A stretch of DNA of 64,000 bases from Ascidiaceihabitans sp029251465 (GTDB taxonomy: Bacteria; Pseudomonadota; Alphaproteobacteria; Rhodobacterales; Rhodobacteraceae). The first letter of the stretch is position 1, and each line of letters begins with the position of its first letter. A model generated the notes under the pieces. It was not told the DNA's origin. It saw nothing but the letters and a program-made list of their open reading frames with translations, and did no database searches. Positions 17,535 through 24,424 of the stretch are shown piece by piece. Position numbers and translations under genes: made by a program. The stretch is from positions 1-64,000 of the forward strand of contig NZ_CP170635.1 in NCBI RefSeq assembly GCF_042932805.1. Reading direction: 5' to 3'.

Positions 17535-18532
17535 ACCGTTTCGCCGCGCACCAGCGTCGACCCTACGTCTATCCGTTGAGCATCGGCCTGCCCCGCGAAT
17601 ATATCCGCTAAAACGCCTGCGACTTTGCGGCCAATTTCATTGGCATGCACGTTTACGGTTGTGATCCGTGGGCTTGATACGGTCGCAACATCAAAATTCC
17701 CAAAGCCGGTGATCGCGATATCTTGCGGTACACTGATGCCCAACCGCCTGCATTCGTTCAGCGCGCCAAAAGCCACGGGGTCGGACACGCAAACCAACGC
17801 ATCAAAGCCATTTACGGCCTGCCCAAGGTCTTTGACAGCCTGCGCCCCATGCCGCATCGAGACAGGTGCCGCGCCCGCGTCAATGAACCGAACCTCTGGC
17901 AAACCAAGAGCGTGCGCCGCCGCAATCACACTGTCACGCCGCGCAGAACCACGCATATCACTGCCCGCTGACGCACCAATGAAAGCAAGCTTGCGCCGCC
18001 CGTTTTGCGCCAGTTCGTTCACGATCTTAGACATCGCTTCTGCGTTCGAAAACCCAACGACATGCCCCAAGGGATCTGTGGCCAAATCCCAAATCTCGAT
18101 GACCGGTATTTGCGTCTTCTCCAAAAGACCACGCGTCTGCGGCAAATGGTACCCTCCGGTCAGGACGATCGCCTCGGGGTTGCGGGCCAGCATCTGGCGG
18201 ACGATCTCCAGCTCTTTATCAACGCTGTAATTCGTGCTGCCTAACAGCAATTGCATGCCTGTGCCTTCCAACCCATCTGAAAGACCGCGAAATGTTTCAG
18301 CAAAATTAGCGTTGTTGATTGAAGGCACAGTGACCGCGACAAACCCGCTTTTCTGGGTGCGAAAGACTTGGGCAGTGCTGTCATAGACATACCCCATCTC
18401 ATCCGCACATTCGCGCACCAACGCGCGTGTTTTCGCACTAACTGTTGTGTCACCGCGCAGGGCACGGCTGACAGTCATAGGCGATTTTCCCACCACCCGC
18501 GCCACGTCGCGCATCGTTACCCTGCCGGTCAT
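17531..18532 (-). CDS. LacI-family regulator of the idonate/gluconate genes
   Basis: A 333-residue repressor with helix-turn-helix TMRDVARVVGKSPMTVSRAL (Pro-Met at the specificity positions) and a typical ligand domain (FVAVTVPSINNANFAETFRGL, ALVCVSDPVAFGALNECRRLG, IAITGFGNFDVATVSSPRITT). It is the last gene of the minus-strand run that starts at 21019, 6 bases after the monooxygenase-like gene, and so is probably co-transcribed with the pathway genes. The tandem TGTTACCGATAACA operators at 21071-21098 are its likely target, giving negative feedback. Confidence 0.88.
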   Translation of the reverse strand: MTGRVTMRDVARVVGKSPMTVSRALRGDTTVSAKTRALVRECADEMGYVYDSTAQVFRTQKSGFVAVTVPSINNANFAETFRGLSDGLEGTGMQLLLGSTNYSVDKELEIVRQMLARNPEAIVLTGGYHLPQTRGLLEKTQIPVIEIWDLATDPLGHVVGFSNAEAMSKIVNELAQNGRRKLAFIGASAGSDMRGSARRDSVIAAAHALGLPEVRFIDAGAAPVSMRHGAQAVKDLGQAVNGFDALVCVSDPVAFGALNECRRLGISVPQDIAITGFGNFDVATVSSPRITTVNVHANEIGRKVAGVLADIFAGQADAQRIDVGSTLVRGETV

Positions 18533-18538
18533 ACTAGA

Positions 18539-18871
18539 TCATGCTTTGTATTCATTCAGTTGCGTTACATGATGATGAATGCGCCCGTCAAAGAAGTCTT
18601 CGACAATTTCGCCGGTGACTTCTTTTGATTGATAGCGCGCAGGTGCTTCAAGTGCCGCTTCCATCACGCTGGTATCAGGATAGGTGATCGCAAGGATCAG
18701 TGGGAATTCAGGTGCGCCATCATCACGGTCATCGCTGAACATCACGCGCACGTCCGTATTGCCGGGGAACTGCGTCCACAAGGGGACAAGGCGTTCCTTG
18801 ACCGCTGCACGAAACGCTGCGACCTCGCCGTCTTTGACGGTCCCCTCAAACAAAGCGAATCTCGTAATCAT
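18539..18871 (-). CDS. Small ferredoxin-like-fold (ABM/EthD-like) protein
   Basis: A 110-residue protein, MITRFALFEGTVKDGEVAAFRAAV..., with the size and pattern of dimeric alpha-beta barrel proteins such as the antibiotic-biosynthesis-monooxygenase and EthD families. These include small monooxygenases, isomerases and binding proteins. ATG 18869-18871 overlaps the preceding stop (ATGA). The operon context (sugar-acid oxidoreductases) suggests a role in isomerising or protecting a pathway intermediate, but no catalytic residue can be assigned. Confidence 0.6.
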   Translation of the reverse strand: MITRFALFEGTVKDGEVAAFRAAVKERLVPLWTQFPGNTDVRVMFSDDRDDGAPEFPLILAITYPDTSVMEAALEAPARYQSKEVTGEIVEDFFDGRIHHHVTQLNEYKA

Positions 18872-19755
18872 GCGCCAAACTCCTCTTTTGCACCTTTGAA
18901 ATATTCCATGACGGCGGCTTGATCCTCGCCACCAAGACCCGCAGCCGTGAGCATCCGGTGGATCTCTGCGCAAAGTGCGGTCAATGGCATCGATGTGCCG
19001 GTCTGACGTGCCAGATCGTTCACCGCATTTAGATCTTTAACCATGTTGTCGATCCGGCCCGTACGTCGGTAATCCTTTTGGGCAAACCTAGGCAAGTATT
19101 CTTGAAGCAACGCAGAATCCGCGCGCCCGCCTTTAAGCGCTTGCGGTATCTTGGTTGCATCAACCCCTGCATCCAGGGCCAGCTGGGTGGCCTCCGCGAC
19201 CGCCAAAAACCCCAGACCGCACAACACCTGATTGATCAGCTTTGTCGTCTGCCCTGCCCCTGCCGGCCCCATGTGGGTGTAATTGGACGCGACGTGTTTC
19301 AACGCCACATGCGCCCGCTCAACATCCGCCGCCTCTCCTCCCGCCATCAAAGTCAACTCTCCGGTCAGTGCTTTGGGGACGCCACCGGACAGTGGGCTAT
19401 CGACCCAAGCAAGGCCCTTTTCAGCAGCCATCTTGGCGAATTTCTGCGTGGCATCTGGCTCAATAGACGACATGTCGATGATGACAGTGCCTTTGGCGGC
19501 CCCCTCGACAATGCCGTCCTTGCCAAAAGCCGCCAAGCCGACGATGCGCGAGGCATTCAGGCTGGTGATGACAAAATCAACGTCCTGACTGGCAAGGGCA
19601 GCGGAATTTGCAGCCACCGCACCTTTCGCCACCAATTCCGCCACTTTATCCGCATCCAGATCAAAAACCTTGAGGGAATTGCCCGTCTCTAACAAACGCG
19701 CGCCAATGGCACCGCCCATGACGCCTGCGCCGATCAAAGCTATGCGTTCGCTCAT
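18868..19755 (-). CDS. NAD(P)-dependent beta-hydroxyacid dehydrogenase (HIBADH family)
   Basis: A 295-residue oxidoreductase of the 3-hydroxyisobutyrate / tartronate-semialdehyde reductase family. It has the Rossmann motif GAGVMGGAIGARLLE at the N-terminus, the substrate loop DSPLSGGVPKALTGELTLMAGG near 120-140, and the catalytic Lys in GAGQTTKLINQVL near 170. The enzyme oxidises beta-hydroxyacids or reduces the semialdehyde. Here it could act on a side product of sugar-acid breakdown. It overlaps the gluconokinase gene at its start by four bases. Confidence 0.85.
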   Translation of the reverse strand: MSERIALIGAGVMGGAIGARLLETGNSLKVFDLDADKVAELVAKGAVAANSAALASQDVDFVITSLNASRIVGLAAFGKDGIVEGAAKGTVIIDMSSIEPDATQKFAKMAAEKGLAWVDSPLSGGVPKALTGELTLMAGGEAADVERAHVALKHVASNYTHMGPAGAGQTTKLINQVLCGLGFLAVAEATQLALDAGVDATKIPQALKGGRADSALLQEYLPRFAQKDYRRTGRIDNMVKDLNAVNDLARQTGTSMPLTALCAEIHRMLTAAGLGGEDQAAVMEYFKGAKEEFGA

Positions 19756-20264
19756 ATCATCGTCTCCTTTACGTAAGTCTCTGCTTGCGCGATCACATCT
19801 GGATAGGCTTGCGCAATATCAATCTGGCCACCCCATTCGTCTTTTTGCAAATGCTCTAGTGTTTCGAACTGGCTGTCCAACAACGCAGTCGGCATAAAGT
19901 GCCCGCCACGCCCGGCAACACGTCTGGCAACACGGCGGGCCAAAACAGCTTGGGGCGCATCAAGATGCAGAAAATGTACCGGCTCCGGCACCTTGGACCT
20001 AATGATGTTGCGGTATTTTTTCTTGAGGGCCGAACAGCCTATCACAACAGGCTTTGACCCTTTGGCAAGCACCCGTCCCACATCCGCCAACCACGGTGCC
20101 CGATCCTTGTCATTCAGCGGCTCACCACGCGACATTTTCTCAATGTTACTCTGCGGATGCAGGTCGTCACCATCAATAAAAGTCATACCACACATGACCG
20201 ACAGCGCCACACCCACCGAGGACTTGCCGCAACCCGATACACCCATCAACACATAACACCGCAT
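19752..20264 (-). CDS. gntK: Gluconokinase
   Basis: A 170-residue kinase of the GntK/shikimate-kinase-like P-loop family, which phosphorylates D-gluconate to 6-phosphogluconate. Walker A is GVSGCGKSSVG near residue 10. DGDDLHPQSNIEKMSRGEPLNDKDRAPWL is the gluconokinase substrate segment, and RVAGRGGHFMPTALLDSQFETLE the lid region. ATG 20262-20264 overlaps the stop of the SDR gene (TGATG). With gluconate 5-dehydrogenase-like and idonate 5-dehydrogenase genes nearby, it completes L-idonate to 5-ketogluconate to gluconate to 6-phosphogluconate. Confidence 0.9.
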   Translation of the reverse strand: MRCYVLMGVSGCGKSSVGVALSVMCGMTFIDGDDLHPQSNIEKMSRGEPLNDKDRAPWLADVGRVLAKGSKPVVIGCSALKKKYRNIIRSKVPEPVHFLHLDAPQAVLARRVARRVAGRGGHFMPTALLDSQFETLEHLQKDEWGGQIDIAQAYPDVIAQAETYVKETMI

Positions 20265-21019
20265 CAAAGCGACGCCGTAATGCCGCCATCGACATAAAGT
20301 ATATGGCCATTCACAAAGCTGGACGCCGCAGAAGACAGAAAGACACAAGCGCCCACCAGTTCATCGACATTCCCCCAACGACCGGCTGGCGTACGCTTTT
20401 CCAGCCACGCAGAGAAATCTTTGTCTGCCACCAGGGCCGCGTTCAACGGCGTGTCAAAATACCCCGGAGCGATGGCGTTACACTGCAATCCGTGCTGGGC
20501 CCAGTCGGTTGCCATGCCTTTGGTCAAGTTGCCAACAGCTCCCTTGGTCGCGGTGTAGGGTGCAATGCCCGGCCGCGCGAGGGCGGTTTGAACGCTTGCG
20601 ATGTTGATGATCTTGCCAGCGCCCCGCCCGATCATATGCCGCGCCACCGCTTGCCCGACATGAAACACGCTCGCCACGTTGGTTTGTAGCAATTTTTCAA
20701 ATGCCTCTGCCGGAAAATTCTCAAGCTCGGTTCGATGCTGCATGCCTGCATTGTTGACCAAGATGTCTATGGATCCGCCTGCCGCTTCATAACCGTCCAC
20801 GGCTGTGCGCACGGCCTCGTGGTCCGTGGCATCAAAAGCGAGCGTTTCTACGCCCTCTCCTAGGTCCGCTGCCGCCTTAGCCAATTTGTCTGTGTCACGA
20901 CCATTCAGAACAACCTTTGCGCCAGCGGCTATCAGCCCCTTGGCCAATGCAAATCCAATGCCTTGTGATGATCCCGTGATCAGGGCGGTTTTTCCAGCGA
21001 GCGAGAATAGGTCAGACAT
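20264..21019 (-). CDS. idnO: Gluconate 5-dehydrogenase-like SDR
   Basis: A 251-residue short-chain dehydrogenase. It has the cofactor motif TGSSQGIGFALAKGL at the N-terminus, NNAG near residue 92, and the catalytic Ser-Tyr-Lys in NIASVQTALARPGIAPYTATKGA (Ser about 141, Tyr about 154, Lys about 158). Its linkage to gluconokinase and idonate dehydrogenase makes 5-ketogluconate/gluconate interconversion the best guess. It is the first gene of the minus-strand operon running to the LacI gene at 17531, and starts beside the double operator. Confidence 0.82.
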   Translation of the reverse strand: MSDLFSLAGKTALITGSSQGIGFALAKGLIAAGAKVVLNGRDTDKLAKAAADLGEGVETLAFDATDHEAVRTAVDGYEAAGGSIDILVNNAGMQHRTELENFPAEAFEKLLQTNVASVFHVGQAVARHMIGRGAGKIINIASVQTALARPGIAPYTATKGAVGNLTKGMATDWAQHGLQCNAIAPGYFDTPLNAALVADKDFSAWLEKRTPAGRWGNVDELVGACVFLSSAASSFVNGHILYVDGGITASL

Positions 21020-21055
21020 GGCGGTCCCTCATTTTGAGTTTTTGGTATGAAAATC

Positions 21056-21109
21056 TTGACAGAGCGATTTTGTTACCGATAACATGTTACCGATAACAAC
21101 GTATGTCAA
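21056..21109. promoter_or_regulatory. Divergent promoter with two abutting LacI-type operators
   Basis: Two copies of the perfect palindrome TGTTACCGATAACA lie end to end at 21071-21084 and 21085-21098. A TTGACA box stands outside each end: plus strand 21056-21061 and minus strand 21109-21104. A plus-strand -10-like TAACAT at 21080-21085 is 18 bases from its -35 and falls inside the operators. The layout would let one tandem-bound repressor close both the idnO-side and idnD-side promoters together. Confidence 0.8.
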
Positions 21110-21124
21110 GTTAGGAATGAAACA

Positions 21125-22072
21125 ATGTCGAAACCCGCAATTTTGCAAGTTGGCCCCTACCCCGATTGGGATCAGGAACCGCTGGATGCGGCGTTTGACG
21201 CACACCGCCTATTCGAAGCAAGCGACCGTGACGCTTGCCTTGCAAAAGTCGGTAAAGATGTACGTGCCATCGCCACGCGCGGCGAATTGGGTGCCGACCG
21301 TGCAATGATCAGCGCCTGCCCAAACCTCGAAATGATTGCCGTTTACGGTGTTGGCTATGACGCTGTCGATCTGGCCGCCTGTCGCGAACGGGGCATTGCA
21401 GTGACCAACACGCCTGACGTCTTGACCGAAGATGTGGCCGACCTTGGAGTGGCGATGATGCTCTGCCAATCTCGCGGCATGATCGGCGCTGAAAAATGGG
21501 TCCGGGACGGATCATGGAACGCCAAAGGCCTCTATCCCCTCAAGCGCCGTGTGTTTGGGCGCAAGGCTGGCATTCTAGGGTTGGGGCGCATCGGTTTTGA
21601 GGTCGCAAAACGTCTGGCCGGCTTCGGGATGGACATCGCCTACAGTGATATCGCAGCCAAAGACTACGCGCCTGATTGGACGTTTCTGCCTGATGCAGTT
21701 GCATTGGCAACGCATGCTGATTTTCTGTTTGTCACCCTCGCCGCCTCAGACGCCACGCGCCATATTGTCGGCACGGACGTGCTAAAGGCTTTGGGGCCGG
21801 ATGGCATGGTCATAAACATCTCGCGCGCGGCGAACATTGACGAAGAGGCGCTGATAGCGGCGCTTTCATCCGATGTGATCGGCTCTGCCGCCTTGGATGT
21901 ATTTGAGGGCGAACCGGCACTTGATCCGCGCTTTTTGGCATTGGAAAATGTCCTCGTGCAGCCCCACCATGCCTCAGGTACAATCGAGACGCGCCAAGCC
22001 ATGGGCAAGCTTCTGCGGGACAATCTCAGCGCGCATTTCGCAGGCCAACACCTGCTGACCCCAGTTACTTAA
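21125..22072 (+). CDS. D-2-hydroxyacid dehydrogenase (GhrB-like)
   Basis: A 315-residue NAD(P)-dependent reductase of the D-isomer 2-hydroxyacid dehydrogenase family. It has GILGLGRIGFEVAKRLAGFGM as the nucleotide-binding motif, and the catalytic Arg, Glu and His in INISRAANIDEEALI, DVFEGEPALDP and QPHHASGTIETR. Such enzymes reduce glyoxylate, hydroxypyruvate or 2-ketogluconate-type acids. It is the first gene on the plus side of the operator region, 9 bases before the idonate dehydrogenase gene. Confidence 0.87.
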   Translation: MSKPAILQVGPYPDWDQEPLDAAFDAHRLFEASDRDACLAKVGKDVRAIATRGELGADRAMISACPNLEMIAVYGVGYDAVDLAACRERGIAVTNTPDVLTEDVADLGVAMMLCQSRGMIGAEKWVRDGSWNAKGLYPLKRRVFGRKAGILGLGRIGFEVAKRLAGFGMDIAYSDIAAKDYAPDWTFLPDAVALATHADFLFVTLAASDATRHIVGTDVLKALGPDGMVINISRAANIDEEALIAALSSDVIGSAALDVFEGEPALDPRFLALENVLVQPHHASGTIETRQAMGKLLRDNLSAHFAGQHLLTPVT

Positions 22073-22081
22073 GGACAAACC

Positions 22082-23113
22082 ATGAAAGCCATTGTAGCCC
22101 ACGCGGCTAAAGATTTGCGCATCGAGGATCACCCTCAACCCAAACCTGAAGCAGGACAGGTTTTGATCCGCATGAAAGCCGGTGGCATTTGTGGGTCGGA
22201 TTTGCATTACTACAACCACGGCGGCTTTGGCCCCATCACACTTAAGCAGCCAATGGTGCTGGGCCATGAAGTCGCGGGCGTAATCGACACGCTGGGCGAA
22301 GGTGTAGACACGCTGGCCGAGGGGCAACTGGTCGCAGTATCGCCCTCACGTCCCTGCAACGCGTGTGAATACTGCCACGAAGGTCGACCAAATCATTGCC
22401 TCAACATGCGGTTTTACGGATCGGCCATGCCCTTCCCGCACATTCAGGGTGCCTTTCAGGAATGGCTGGTGGCAGACGTGTCGCAATGTGCTGTAGCCGA
22501 TGGATTGACAGCAGCCGAAGCCGCGATGGCAGAACCCCTGTCCGTGGTCTTGCACGCTGCCAAACAGGCGGGTGATTTGCTAGGGAAAAAGGTTTTGGTG
22601 ACGGGCTGCGGGCCAATTGGGTTGCTCGCCGTTTTGGTCGCACGCGCTGCGGGTGCGGCACAGATCGTGGCGACTGACATTACTGATTTCACCTTGGATA
22701 AGGCGCGTGAGATTGGGGCCGATATTACCCACAACGTAGCAGTTCATGCCGGCGCGCTTGAAGCCTACAGCGACGCCAAAGGGCACTTTGATATTTTGTT
22801 TGAATGCACAGGTGTCGGTCCGGTTGTGGCCTCAACGATCCCTGCAATGCGCCCCGGTGCGACCATGGTGCAGCTCGGTCTTGGCGGTGACATGACCCTC
22901 CCCATTCAGGCCATGACCGCCAAAGAACTCAGCTTCAAAGGCTCATTCCGCTTTCACGCTGAATTCTTTTCCGCGATCGATTTGATGAGCAATGGCCGTT
23001 TGGATGTAACGCCACTGGTAACCCACACGTTGCCCTTTGTGGACGCGGTCAAAGCGTTTGAGCTGGCATCTGACCGCACTCAAGCGCTTAAGATTCAAAT
23101 TGCATTCAGTTAG
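22082..23113 (+). CDS. idnD: L-idonate 5-dehydrogenase-like zinc alcohol dehydrogenase
   Basis: A 343-residue zinc-dependent medium-chain dehydrogenase. Catalytic zinc ligands are Cys in GGICGSDLHYY and His-Glu in VLGHEVAG. The structural zinc site has four Cys in CNACEYCHEGRPNHC near residue 100. The NAD fold carries VTGCGPIGLLAVLVARAAG. The closest functional reading is IdnD (L-idonate to 5-keto-D-gluconate), supported by gntK and idnO across the divergent promoter. Sorbitol/xylitol dehydrogenase activity is the alternative. Confidence 0.85.
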   Translation: MKAIVAHAAKDLRIEDHPQPKPEAGQVLIRMKAGGICGSDLHYYNHGGFGPITLKQPMVLGHEVAGVIDTLGEGVDTLAEGQLVAVSPSRPCNACEYCHEGRPNHCLNMRFYGSAMPFPHIQGAFQEWLVADVSQCAVADGLTAAEAAMAEPLSVVLHAAKQAGDLLGKKVLVTGCGPIGLLAVLVARAAGAAQIVATDITDFTLDKAREIGADITHNVAVHAGALEAYSDAKGHFDILFECTGVGPVVASTIPAMRPGATMVQLGLGGDMTLPIQAMTAKELSFKGSFRFHAEFFSAIDLMSNGRLDVTPLVTHTLPFVDAVKAFELASDRTQALKIQIAFS

Positions 23114-23848
23114 GGTGCGGATCGCAGGAGAAACAAAGCACGACATTTCAAATCGCCTACAGCGAAGATGCCTTGGGCCGAAATCACGCAAGCGTCTTTA
23201 GGCTTTAACGTGACTTTTCTTGAACACTGCAATTTACCGCGCACGCAGCACGACTATCTTTCTGGCATTTTAATTGCCGTACTCAGACAAGCCGGGTGTG
23301 ACGTTTTATGGCAGAAATCGCCCTCCTATCGCGCGACGATGAACAGACATTGTTAACGACGCAAATCCCGGGGGATCAGGATCTCGGCAGCGCGAGAACG
23401 CTTTGGCAAACCACGGAGGGCCGAACAATTGGGCCAGAACGCAGTCACAGTAATGCTGGCCCTTGCGTCTCATCGAGGTCAGGCTGAACTGGCGATCTTC
23501 AAATATATAAACGGATTTCTCAATCTAAGAGCCCACCTGCCCCACTGGCCGGGCTCCAATGCGAACCCCGGTACATTTTGCAGCTTATGGCGGCTTAGAG
23601 CCCAATCTGTGAATTCGGTTTTCACGCCGCGTGTGCTCGCAGCGAAAAATGCGGCAGAAGTATCGTTGTTCATGTTGCGACATAGTGAACAGATCTGCCA
23701 CCAACAGCGGTACTTAGAATTATGGTTGCCGCTATTTTGGGTTTGGCGACACTTCACCAAACTCCGGGACCAAACACCTGGCTGAGAAGGAACGGGTGTC
23801 AGATGGCGTCGGAACTCAATACGTTATACGTTCAGGACCTCTTGGATT
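23114..23848. other. 735-base stretch without a supported gene
   Basis: Short open frames exist (plus 23168-23356 and 23429-23785, with a minus frame antisense to the latter), but they have no ribosome sites I trust and no family resemblance. The stretch separates the idonate genes from the phytochrome unit and looks like decayed sequence at a join between two imported blocks. Confidence 0.45.
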
Positions 23849-24424
23849 TCAGGCATCCTCACAAAACTCAGTTACGGCTTTTCCAAACTGCACGAAGGTT
23901 TGGCTGGCCCCTTGAAACAACTTACGTTCATTAGAGGTTTCGCTTTGAGAGTCGGCCAAATGCAGCGTCAGGCGGCGCCAAACATCAGGTGAAGTCCCCA
24001 GTGCAAGATAATTCCGTGGCGCATGCGGAAGGGTTCTTTTTACATTTGCATTAAGGGTTTTTGCGCCAAATCCCGCGCCGTGCAAAGTATATAATGCGCC
24101 CAGAATGGCCATCGGATTGTTGTCTACCAAAGCCTTGCCAGCAAGGTCAAAGCATCGCGGCTCATGGCCTATTTTCACGAGATCATGTTTCATGGCCGTT
24201 ATTTGGGGAAGGAGCGACAGATCATGAAAAACCTTTAATCCGTGGCGTTTTGTTTCTATTTCCGCAAAGAATGCGCGGTAGGCACCGATAACGCCAGCGT
24301 AGGTTTCGAGCTGCAAATCCCGGCTGGCGAGGCGCGATATCCAAGGGTGCGAGTGTAATTCCTGATGGACCGCTGACGTTGCCTGTGCCAGCGAGTGACG
24401 GACGGAACCAAGCTCTTTCAGCAT
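23849..24424 (-). CDS. bphO: Biliverdin-producing heme oxygenase (BphO type)
   Basis: A 191-residue heme oxygenase of the bacterial phytochrome-linked class. It opens haem to biliverdin IXalpha, releasing iron and CO. The haem-ligand His is in TSAVHQELHSHPW (about residue 20), and the distal helix region is ILGALYTLHGAGFGAKTLNANV (about residues 108-130). The start overlaps the phytochrome stop (TAATG), so chromophore synthesis is coupled to apoprotein synthesis. No iron-uptake genes are near, which favours the chromophore role over iron acquisition. Confidence 0.9.
   Translation of the reverse strand: MLKELGSVRHSLAQATSAVHQELHSHPWISRLASRDLQLETYAGVIGAYRAFFAEIETKRHGLKVFHDLSLLPQITAMKHDLVKIGHEPRCFDLAGKALVDNNPMAILGALYTLHGAGFGAKTLNANVKRTLPHAPRNYLALGTSPDVWRRLTLHLADSQSETSNERKLFQGASQTFVQFGKAVTEFCEDA

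Noticed and set aside
23849..24424. Heme oxygenase for iron acquisition
   Set aside because: It overlaps the phytochrome gene and no haem uptake genes are near; chromophore supply is the better reading.
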